From Elephas maximus indicus (lineage: Eukaryota; Chordata; Mammalia; Proboscidea; Elephantidae), in contig NC_064828.1 in the NCBI RefSeq assembly GCF_024166365.1, positions 55,097,254 to 55,161,253 on the forward strand: DNA of 64,000 bases, given 5' to 3'. Each line of letters begins with the position of its first letter. Positions within the stretch are counted from its first letter, which is position 1. The notes under the pieces were generated by a model, which did no database searches, had not been told where the DNA came from, and was given only the letters and a program-made list of their open reading frames with translations. The translations under genes were made by a program, and so were the position numbers. Positions 33,911 to 43,920 of this stretch are shown here, in pieces.

Positions 33911-35722
33911 TGGCATAAAGGACAAGAAAAATATTTATTATGAAAGCAAATATTTTTAAAGAAAACCTTTTTAGGCTTAAGATTATACCTCAATACATCA
34001 GTGATACTTCATATAATTTGTTCCTACAGACAGTTAAATAAAAAGAAGGGTTTTTAAGCCATGCATTTAAGGACACTTGTAACCCTCTCAATTGAAAATC
34101 ACATTTATAATTCTTAGAAAAATGCATTATTATTTAGTGTCTTTATTTATAAATGTATTTGTGATACATATCGAATATCCTTTATATGCATGACATATAC
34201 ATTAGGTATCATTTAGTTATGTCAGTACATAATAGTCAGTATTAACTTATTCACTTATAAAAGTAGTTCATATCCTAGTACTTTGAATGAACATTTAAGC
34301 AAATATCAAAAGGAATACAAATAACAAACATTCAAGCTCTCTGTAGAGAGATTAGATTGATGTAGTCAAAAGTCATGCATAAGCTTATCTGTAAAACATT
34401 TCTATGATACTGTAAAACAGGTTATAAGAACATAACATTGCAAAGGGAAACTTCTTTGAAATCATGACTCACGTCTTTTTTTAATTTCTATTTCTGTCTT
34501 TTATGTAAAGGAATATGTGTATTTGAGTTCACCACATACCCACAGGATATTTTAAAATAGTAATTGCTCCTTCTTTTTTCGTAATACTGTATTTTAAATT
34601 TTGTGTGTACAGTTTTCGATGTGCATGTGATTAATAATTTCACCATTGATGATGACTGTGAAAACTATCATTACTCTTCAGTTATAAAGCAATCTAATAT
34701 ACTGAACTTCTGAATTAAGCTAAGTATAGCATACATATTATATATTTTTCAGGTAGTTGGGAGCATATGCAAATCAGATTGGAATTGTATGAATACTTCT
34801 ATTTTTGTCCTGTGAAATTATCAAAGAAACTTAAGAATCTGAATCATCAGTACACAATATTGTCCTTTTTGAATGGACCTAGGGTGCATAAAAGCAATTC
34901 ATAGAGAAGAACATTCTAATGACAATTGGCATTGAATTGAATTCATAACGATGTTAAAAAAAGAATTTGCCATTCTAAATACTAGAAAGTGATTCCAAAA
35001 CCAGAAAAAAGAAAAATTACAGTGCTATATATCATTCAGCGTCATAATTCTGTTTTGTCTTAATAAGCTACTCCAAATGCCAAGCTCTCACCAGATGTGA
35101 GATTGATTGGATATCCTTTCATCAGTGCAGATATGAGTCATTGAAATCATATGAATGTTTCTATTATGTACAGATTTTTTTCTCACAGAATAAGTTGTTC
35201 ATTATAACTAGAAATAAAAGGAGTTTCTTAATCACTTCTATTACACACTTTGTCATTTGACAAAAATCACTCTTATAAATATAGGAGATAAAAAAGTAGA
35301 GAAAAAGTATATCACAGTGTATTGAAAAAGTATTCATTTATCTTCTTTATATTTCTACAGGACTGCTAGATTAGAACATTATTATCTTTTAGCAAAGTTT
35401 CATTAGCTGATGAAGTTAATCAACTAAAAATGTGTGTCTCAGTGCTTATATATTTTGGTAATGTTCATGAATGTGAATAATGAGTTTTTTCAAAGACTAT
35501 TTGTATGTCTGGTAATAGGAAAACCTATTTTCCACAAGAGTTATATTATAAACCATGATCTACCAATCATTCACAGAAGTAGATCACTCTGCCTCAGACA
35601 TTTTTAGGTAAGTGAATGGTTGAATGGCGAAGCCTGTCCATGTGGTATATCACCGATGGTAACCATTTCAATACCACTTTCTAAAAATGTTCTCATTTAA
35701 GTCAAAATGATTTATTTTCCCT
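33911..35722. other. AT-rich DNA, no recognised feature
   Basis: About 1.8 kb of apparently single-copy sequence. No repeat family, gene or RNA recognised. Confidence 0.5.
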
Positions 35723-35886
35723 GGTTGTTGTTATTGGGTGCTATCGAGTTGACTCAGACTCACAGTGACCCCATGTAACAGAGTAGAACCTCCCCACAGG
35801 GTTTTCTTGGCTATTATTTTTATGGAAGCAGATCACCAGATCTTTCTCCTGTAGACCTGCTGGGTGAGTTTGAACTGCTAGCCTTA
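35723..35886 (-). mobile_element. AfroSINE, long form, lacking its head
   Basis: GTTGTTGTTATTGGGTGCTA, CTTGGCTATTATTTTTATGG and GTTTGAACTGCTAGCC. It stops before the tRNA-like head, so it is 5' truncated. Confidence 0.9.
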
Positions 35887-35892
35887 AATATT

Positions 35893-35932
35893 TAATGTTC
35901 TCTTCTGCTAGGTAATGTTCACTTCTGCTAGG
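35893..35932 (+). repeat. 20 bp tandem duplication
   Basis: TAATGTTC(T/A)CTTCTGCTAGG occurs twice head to tail, directly beside the truncated SINE. Confidence 0.9.
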
Positions 35933-36540
35933 TTTGAACTTTTGCTGGTGAAAGGATTAAACTATAGGAATAAACTATTCTCTACTGCACTTTGGCATGG
36001 TGGCTTTCGTATGTATTTTATTCCTAGCCTATATTACAGACCCCCTACAATTGTGCTGAGTATATACTGACATAATATTGGGTAGTTTTAATGGTTTTGT
36101 TCTCTGATAACTTTTTGGATCCCATCACATCAAAACCAGGGAATCATTTTCAGTGCCTACTAAGAGCCATCTCTGATTGAACACTTGTCTTTTTTTTTTT
36201 TTTTTCTGTAGTAACCGGGAATCTCTATCCAACCTTCTGCTTAGTTTTGAAAATATCTCTTTAGCTTTCACTATATGCATATGCATGTAGACAATCACCA
36301 GAATATACTCTATTGCACCTCCTCAACATAGAAAACAAGAACAATAAGTTAATAAACACATAAATAAATATGCTATTGTTCTATTTTAACCAATAGAACT
36401 AAAAATATACACAAAAGCACAAATTGTACTTGCTGTATGACAATCTAATTTGTATTAACCCTGCTTCTGAGATAACTTAAAAAAATCAGTGTAATACATT
36501 TAAATATTACTTTAAAAGACATAACATCAAAGATACTTAA
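35933..36540. other. No recognised feature
   Basis: Contains a 15-base T-run at 36190-36205. No family recognised. Confidence 0.45.
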
Positions 36541-36915
36541 AAAATGGTGAGGAATTACTGTGCATGGCAAAAGAAAGGGAAGAAACCAAGATATGTGAGC
36601 CTAGCATGGATACCACACTTGCCGTGAGGAAGTTTGATGAAATGGATGAAGCAACTCTGAAGACGAGCTGTGCTTTTGATTCCTTAAAGGGCTAGAAGAA
36701 CAAAGTCAGGGTTCAGACATCACCAGCATTTGGAACTCTAATATATTATCACCCAACTTGAAACTGGGACCAAAGAGGGATTCATTAACAAGCCCTTGCA
36801 GAGACTACTACATTCCCATGAATAATTTGGGTGCCTCTGCGCCTGAATTAAAATATCTGGAACTGTTAGAGACCTCAGGTACCATGAAACAGCAAATAAG
36901 ATAAAATCTACTTAC

Positions 36916-37127
36916 CATATTTTTATACCAAGAATGTGCATCTTCTATGTTTGTTTGCCAACCGTGGCCTTCTTCTGCAAGGTATTTTCATAAACACCGC
37001 TATGCCAATTTTTTTCCACATTGCTGAAAAAAAATTATCATAGCACACTTACGAAAATACCACATGGGAGGAGGGCACGATTGGCAAACAAACACAGAAG
37101 GCATGCACTATTTGTGTAAAAATACAA
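36916..37127. repeat. Palindromic element, ~210 bp (probable MITE)
   Basis: Two arms of about 100 bp are inverted copies. Left: TATTTTTATACC..., CTATGTTTGTTTGCCAACCG, GGTATTTTCATAA. The right arm read in reverse: TATTTTTACACAAAT, CTGTGTTTGTTTGCCAATCG, GGTATTTTCGTAAG. The centre is CCACATTGCTG, flanked by T- and A-runs. Flanking TA dinucleotides would suit a mariner- or Tigger-type transposon. The family is unknown to me. Confidence 0.8.
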
Positions 37128-37463
37128 TAGTCCTCAAATTATGTCTACAAGCGTATTTTAAATTAATGGCCAGCATAGTACCAAAGATAACCCTACACAT
37201 GCAAGAATAGGCACAATGAGCAAGAATCAAACTAACAATCATTTAAAACACACCAAATTGAAACCCAGACACAAGAATAATAGTCTGTAAGGTAACCATG
37301 CCATATGGGTCAAGAGGATATAACTCAAGTTTAAAATTTTCAAGAGAAGCTCCAAATAATAAAAAAGTAACATAGCAGAGTTGAAAATAAAACAAATAAA
37401 TAGTCTATGTTGAAAATAGACTAAACATAGCCAAGCAAATAATCACTATACTGTAATATAGAT

Positions 37464-37876
37464 TGTCATAGTTACCCAGTGCTGCGATAACAAAAATACC
37501 ACAAGTGGGTTGCTTTAACAAACAGAAATTTATTTTCTCGTAGTTTAGGAAGCCAGAAGTCCAAATTCAGGGTACTGGCTCTGTGGGAAGCCTTTTTCTC
37601 TCTGTTGGCTCTGGAGGAAGGTCCTTATCTCTTTTGAGCTTCTGCTCCTGGGTTATCTTCATGTGATGGCATATTTCTTCCCCCATTTCTACATCTATCC
37701 TTTCTTGCTTAATCTGTTACTTTTATATCTCAAAAGAGATTGACTCAAAACACACTGTACACTAATACTGTCTTATTAACATAACAGAGAAACCCTATTT
37801 CCAAATGGGATTATGACCACAGGCATAGTAGGATTTACAACACATATTTTTTAGGGACACAATTTAGTCCATAACA
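37464..37876 (-). mobile_element. MaLR (MLT1-like) LTR
   Basis: It starts TGTCATAGTTACCCAGTGC, carries ACAGAAATTTATTTTCTCG and TATATCTCAAAAGAGATTGA, and ends GACACAATTTAGTCCATAACA. Same family and strand as 23590-24276. It lies inside the L1M relic. Confidence 0.8.
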
Positions 37877-38450
37877 TAGGACAAAATAAATTTGCTGACT
37901 TGAAGCATGAGATAAAAAGATTAAAATTAGAGCACAGAATGTAAACCGCATAGAGGATGAAATGGAAAATCTAATGTAGGTGCAGAGCCCCAGAGAGAGA
38001 AGGGCTAATATTTGAAGTGATAATAATTGAGAACATCATAGACAAGAAAATATTTTAAACTACAAAGTAAAAATCTCTACTACACCAAGAAAAAATATAT
38101 ATATAAAAAATCAAATATAAATATACTGAAACTACAGAAGATCAAATACAGAAAGAAAATCTTACAAGCAATTAAGGGTGAGGAAGACAAACAGCATTAA
38201 GGAGACAACAGTTATGCTGAGAGCTGACTTGTAAACAAACACTGGAAACCAGAAGACAGTGAAATGGTATCTAGTATTTCATCATATTGAAAGGAAACCA
38301 ATGACAATGAGGGGCCTATGCCCAGGGGAAATGTCTTTATAGAATGAAGAGAAAATAAATATAATTTAAGCAGAAAACTGGGTAATGTGGACAAGTTGAA
38401 CCACCATAAATGCAATTTTAAAGGGTATTCTTCAGGCAGAATGGAAATGA

Positions 38451-38861
38451 TCCAGGTTATTTTGCTACTGCAGAATACTTCATGCTCTGCTCCGCTCCTC
38501 TGGTTGTCTAGCTGTGAAGTGATTACTCCTAACCATATCAAAGCCAATCTTCCAGGTGACATGTCTGCCCACACTACTACATATCTCGCCTGAAAAATTA
38601 TTTCTTCTAACTGTAAATTCAGCTTTTCTCACTCAATTGAATCTTTCTCATCAGGATTTGAAAACTCTCTAGAGTCTCCTATATTAAAACAAACAAAATA
38701 AAAAGAACAATAAAATTTTTTTTTTCTCATTGCTCTACATTTATCTCCAGTTATTACCCCTTTTCTCTCTCCTTTTTCACTTCACAAAATGTTTAAATAG
38801 CTATATGCACACTTATTTTTCTGCCTAACAATTTCCTATTAAGCTACTATTTCATACAAAA
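38451..38861. other. No recognised feature
   Basis: Apparently single-copy between the L1M and RTE relics. Confidence 0.4.
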
Positions 38862-39447
38862 TCTGTTGGGTCCTGTGCCATCCTCACAATCGTTGCTGTG
38901 TTAGAGCCCATTGTTGCAGCCACTGTGTCCATCCGTCTCGTGCAGGGTCTTCCTCTTTTCCGCTGACCCTCTACTTTACCAAGCATGACGTCCTTCTCCA
39001 GGGACTGATCCTTCGTGATAACATGGCCAAAGTACGTGAGACGAAGTCTTGCCATCTTTGCTTCCAGGGAGCATTCTGGCTGTACTTCTTCCAAGACAGA
39101 CTTAGTCATTCTTCTGACAGTTCGTGATATATTCAGTGTTCTTTGCCAACACCAGAATTCCAAGGCATCGGTTCTTCTTCAGTCTTCCTTATTCATAGTC
39201 CAGCTTTTGCATGAATATGAGGTGATTGAAAATATCTTGTCTCTGGTCACGCACATCTTAGTCCTCAAAGTGACATCTTTGCTTTTCAACACTTTAAAGA
39301 GGTCTTTTCCAGCAGATTTGCTCAATGCAACACAACACATCGTTTGATTTCTTAACTTCTGCTTCCGTGGGCGTCCATTGTGGATCCAAGTAAAATGAAA
39401 TCCTTGACACCTTCAGTATTTTCATCATTTATCGTGATGTTGCTTTT
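38862..39447 (-). mobile_element. RTE LINE fragment, 3' region
   Basis: GTTGGGTCCTGTGCCATCCT, CATTGTTGCAGCCACTGTGT, CTTCTCCAGGGACTGATCC and GTGGATCCAAGTAAAATGAA match the 3' third of the RTE at 29203. The final ~60 bp with the (GTT)n tail are missing. The 103-codon minus-strand frame at 38852-39163 is its coding remnant. Confidence 0.88.
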
Positions 39448-39689
39448 TTTTTTTCAAAGTCTGTATAATTAGCCAATATACATAGCAATTCGCTACCTAC
39501 ATTTTGAAGCTAGGAAATCCCTTTTTGAAACTTCTTTTTTTTTTCTGGATATTTTGAATTTTCTATGGATTTGAGATGGGGTAAGTGTTTACCTTTCTAA
39601 AAGCATGGCATTATGCCCTGAAATACAAGGGAAAAAAACCTTAATAGTCAAATATATCATGTACAGGAAGGTGCTTAAATCTACGAATC

Positions 39690-40350
39690 CAATACAGTCA
39701 TAAAAAAAAAGTGAACATTAATTAACTAATGCTAAAATATATAATGATAATCCTAATATATCCAAGAATCTTCTGAAAAGAACAAGGTGAAGGAATTTTT
39801 CCCTACTGGATATTACCCAAAAACCCAGTGCCGGCGAGTCGATTCCGACTCATAGTGACCCTATAGGACAGAGTAGAACTCCCCCATAGAGTTTCCAAGG
39901 AGCGCCTATATTAGGGTTTATTAAAAAGTTATTTTAATAAATACAGTTTGGTATTGGCCTAGGGACACAATGAAGAATAAATCTGAGCCAAGGACTCAGC
40001 ATAGGCACATGCAAGTGTATGAGGAAAATGGTAACAGTGCAGAGAAGTGAGGAAATAATATATTTATTGTATGTAGGGGGATAATACATAGAGTAAAAAA
40101 ATGATCAGATCCCTATTTTATAAAGTAAGTATGTGTACATTTAAAACCCAAATGTGGAAAGCAAACCTTTATTAATTTTTAGAAATATATTCATGATTTC
40201 AACAGACGAAAACATATACAAGACAAGGAAAACATGAATCATAGAAAAGGTTGATAATTTCATTGATTTATGAAGATATTACAAAAAAGAAATTAGGGGT
40301 TGCCAATAAACTTAAAAATGATCAAAATTTATGTTTGTTCATTTGAATAA
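39690..40350 (+). mobile_element. Old L1 (L1M) ORF2 fragment, split by an AfroSINE
   Basis: GGAATTTTTCCCTACTGGAT, then after the SINE ATACAGTTTGGTATTGGCCT, GATCAGATCCCTATTTTA and ACATTTAAAACCCAAATGTG follow the L1 ORF2 order beyond the polymerase. Diverged. Confidence 0.45.
39822..39908 (-). mobile_element. AfroSINE, 5' truncated
   Basis: Only the 3' ~85 bp are present: CGGCGAGTCGATTCCGACTC and CATAGAGTTTCCAAGGAGCG. The sequence is close to consensus, so a fairly recent truncated insertion. ATATTA flanks it. Confidence 0.93.
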
Positions 40351-40936
40351 AAGCAAGAAGCAGAAAGAAGAGGATTTGAGGTCCCTAAGTAGATGGTTTT
40401 CCTTCATGTTAATGATTAGTGTCTACATAACAAAAGTCACCTGTCTTTATCTATTCAGTCCAAAACTGTCTTGCAATCATTTTCAATATAGTAAATCATT
40501 AGAGAACTAAGAATAACTGCAGCAGTGAACAGCGTACAAGCCTATTGTTGAATGAATGTTTCATTAGTCTTATGCATTTTAACCATACGATTGACATAAC
40601 TGATAAGATCCTTAGCTCTCTTTTAACCTGGGCAGCCCTGGACTTCTGTAAATTTTTCTTCTTATTACAATATGTTTAAACAAAACCTTTAAAGGGGATT
40701 TTAATCAGCTGAAACTATTCGCTTAAAATGTATCCAGATAGAAAAGATCACTGGAGGCATAGAAATGCTGTAAATTGCTCACAGGTATTTTTGATGTCAT
40801 GATAATGAGCTGATGAGAGCATTTGTATGGAAACTGGAGACCCTGGAAGATTGATGGTCATAAACAGACAAAGTAGAAAAAATAAGCCTCCATATGATAT
40901 TTTAGGAAATATTTCTAATAACAAAAATCATGTGGT
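40351..40936. other. No recognised feature
   Basis: Apparently single-copy DNA. Confidence 0.5.
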
Positions 40937-40948
40937 ACTTACATTATA

Positions 40949-41115
40949 AGTTGCCTGGGCACAAGTGGTTTGCAAACTGAAAGATTGACGGTTCGATCCC
41001 ATCCAGTGGCTCTGCAGTAGAAAAGGCCTATTGATCTGGTTTTGTAAATGTTACAGCCAAGAAAACCCTGTGGAGCAATTCTACTCTGTAAAATACAGAG
41101 TCATTATGAGCAGCA
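40949..41115 (+). mobile_element. AfroSINE, long form, with target-site duplication
   Basis: TTGCCTGGGCACAAGTGG, GATTGACGGTTCGATCCCAT and ACAGAGTCATTATGAGCAG. ACTTACATTATA (40937-40948) and ACTTAAATTATA (41116-41127) flank it. Confidence 0.9.
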
Positions 41116-41127
41116 ACTTAAATTATA

Positions 41128-43040
41128 TGGATAAAAAACTTTATTAAGTAAATAAAGTTAATATTTCTAATTTGATTACAAGTTCCATAGATCATGGGCC
41201 TACTTCTCATAATGTTGTTGTCTCCACAGTGTCCAAGAGCATAATGCCATGAAAAAAGTAAGGGCGTAAAATAACTATTATTTACCAAATATTTAATAGA
41301 CATGTATGAAATACATGATTCTGTGCTAGAACGCATAGTAATTCAAAAGTGACTGCAACAGTTAAGCTATTTTCTTTCCTGACTTGACCCTGATGAATAC
41401 AGTAACTCAAATAACTTATACTTAACTCCCCAAAATTGATAACTTTTGAGCCTTGTTTAAAAATTAAGAGATTGTTTTCGACAGATCAATCTATCCATAA
41501 GGGTCAATTGTGTGAAATACCATTTGCTCATTAACCCTGGAAGAAGTTCATTTTTACTGACCTGCAACAGTTTGTAGGCAGCTTTCATTCTCACAGGGAA
41601 GGGCATGTGTGTTAATACTTTCCACAGCATTATATTTCAGGTTTGATTTATTTGACTTTGTTTAATAGGGCCCAATAACTAATTCTAATATTTTTGTATA
41701 AATACAGATGAAGACTATTTAATTTTATTTTTTGGATAGATGAACTAGAGGTAAACAACAGTGACAAACATGACGTAGGTGGGCCAGGAGAGGAGATTCT
41801 ATTATTTGTAGTTCTGACTCACTCTGTGAGTAGGTAGCTCTCAGCTAAACTTAAGCTTTCTTTTACATCCTCTGATGTTTTTTATTTCGTGGTGAGTTTT
41901 TAAGATTTATTTATATAGTGCTTTTTTTTTTTTGACACATTTATAGGGAGATTTAGGGGGAGAAAAATACAAAAAAGAAATTGCTACATAAAGTAAGACA
42001 CATTACTTGGCCAAAAATAGTAGCTTTCTTGTTCGGGGCTCCCCTGTGTAGTAGTATAAGGTTTAAGAAGCTTATGCTTTGGTCCCAAACGGGATTCTAT
42101 AGATGAGTGGAGATAAATTAACCCACACAGAAAATAAGGCCTGGAAGATTAACTCAAGTGATGCTCTGTTGTCCTGAGGCACCGAGCTTTATCAGGTGGC
42201 TTTATCAGGAGGCCTAAGTATGCCCATCAATGAGACACTGAGATGTAGAATTTTTGCCAGATTTTGCTAATTATTTCTTTTCCTTCTTCATCTCACCTGG
42301 GATTAAAACATTTTCCCTTGGTAGTTTTATTCTTATTAATAATAGTCATAATTAAATAATTTGACAAGCTTCACAGCACTGCAGATAACTACAGATAATA
42401 TATTTATCAGCCAATTTACAAAGTTTACAATATCAAAGCATTTTGGTATCTAAACGCCTTCCTCACAATTTCAAACTGATTTTATTGGCTAGACGCTTAA
42501 GAAACATCTGGGCTTTAGGCCAAAATTTAATGCTATTTTAAAGTTGAAGAAAATTTCAACATTATATTTGAATGAAATATTCATTACTTTATCTACCAGC
42601 ACAGACAGTACTGCTGACTAAATTTATTTAACAACAGAAAAAAAAAAAGGTCTAAAAAATAATCCCCCAGGATTTACCCTGTCACACCTGACTTTAAAAT
42701 TCACATTTAATGTTGAAAATGATAGTTAATACTTAAGCAAGATTTTGTACAAACATAGCTCTTTTCCATTAGTCAACGCATTTGAAAAAGTATTAATTTA
42801 AGAACATTTGCTTTTTAAAATCAAAACTGAGAAATGATGTGTATTCTGTGTATTAATATTATCATACATTAAGGATATTGGGAGAGAATTGTGTGGGGCA
42901 TTTTAAAATTTTAAAATGTAATGTCTGATAATGCTCAATTACTGCAAACATCAGCCTTTGTTTTTTAATCTTGGATTTTACTGAAGATTAGATATTCAAT
43001 ACCAAAGCTCTAAAGCAAGTAAAAATTGTACAAATTGCTG
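41128..43040. other. AT-rich DNA, no firm feature
   Basis: 41280-41340 faintly resembles an inverted L2 end. 42035-42090 faintly resembles a SINE head. Neither is strong enough to call. A small imperfect repeat (TTTATCAGG(T/A)GGC) occurs at 42189-42214. Confidence 0.4.
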
Positions 43041-43905
43041 TTTTATTGTATTTCTGTTGGAGAAACGTTATATTGGCTACGCAGTAGCCATCTCTTCCTC
43101 CTTAGAACACAAATTTGTTTAAGTCAGCAATATGCCCAGACCCCAGAGATGGACCATATCAGTTTCAGTCAGTCAAGTTACTCTCATTCCTTTTTGCCAG
43201 CATCGCTTAGCCTCTCTGAACTAAGGACAGCCATGTGACACAGATCAAGTGAAAGAATGGGAAAGTATACTAAAAATTTAAGGGAAAGACTCATTAAAAA
43301 GAAGAAAAACAAAACAAGACAAACAAAAAAGTTTGACCCTGCCTCTTCAGGCTTAGGATGTTCAAAACAACAGCTTATATCTGGAGCTTACTACCTGTTT
43401 GTCAGTTTGTCTAGTCTGTTGCTATGATGCTGGAAGATATGCCATCAGTATTACAAATACCAGGAGGGTCAGTCACTCATGGTGGACAGGTTTCAGTGGA
43501 GTTTCCAGAGTAAGACAGATTAGGAAGACCGCATGGCGAATTGCAACTGAAAGTTAGCCTATGGATCACAGCAGAATATTTCTCTGTGTAGCGCTGAATG
43601 ATAAGCAGCCTAGATTGGAAGGTACTGAAACTACACAGTGGGAACAACAATGGACTTGAGCATGCCAATGATCGTGAAGATGGTAAAGGACCAGGCAATA
43701 TATCATTCCGTTGTGCACGGGGTTGCCACGAGTCAGAGCCAACTCAACTGCAGCTAACAACTGCAGCTAACAACACTGGAGCTGTGGTAGCCATCTTGCA
43801 CCTGCTGCAATGACTACAGCAACACGCGGAGACAGGAGGAGCAGAAAGCTGGAAAAAGCCTGAGTTCCTACTGAAGTGGTTCAACTGCTGTATAGCCTTG
43901 CATTG
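43041..43905 (+). repeat. Unclassified old interspersed repeat around an RTE derivative
   Basis: 43041-43330 (GTCAGCAATATGCCCAGACC, CAGCCATGTGACACAGATC) and 43776-43905 (GGTAGCCATCTTGCACCTGC) look like one old element split by the RTE derivative. The family is not assigned. Confidence 0.3.
43395..43775 (+). mobile_element. Internally deleted RTE derivative
   Basis: The left ~250 bp match the RTE 5' end of the 29203-32208 copy: CTGTTTGTCAGTTTGTC, GCTGGAAGATATGCCATCAG and CATGGTGGACAGGTTTCAG. The right ~110 bp match the RTE 3' end: GATCGTGAAGATGG, TTGCCACGAGTCAGAGCC and the CTAACAACTGCAGCTAACAA tail. About 2.6 kb of coding sequence is missing. It carries both ends needed for mobilisation, like a non-autonomous RTE. 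Confidence 0.75.
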
Positions 43906-43920
43906 CCTGTGTCCCTATCT

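Larger units (their letters stand above)
36541..38450 (+). mobile_element. Old L1 (L1M) 5'/ORF1 region, split by a palindromic element and a MaLR LTR
   Basis: Three pieces share one orientation: 36541-36915, 37128-37463 and 37877-38450. Landmarks are ACTGGGACCAAAGAGGGATT, GCAAGAATCAAACTAACAAT with TTAAAACACACC, and, after the LTR, AATTAAGGGTGAGGAAGAC and CTGGAAACCAGAAGACAGTG. They follow the order of an L1M ORF1. No open frame survives. Confidence 0.5.

Noticed and set aside
38212-38574. 120-codon minus-strand frame
   Set aside because: Antisense across an old L1M fragment and adjoining DNA, with no recognisable protein.
42035-42090. Possible AfroSINE head (GGGGCTCCCCTGTGTAGTAG)
   Set aside because: The following sequence does not continue as the SINE body.
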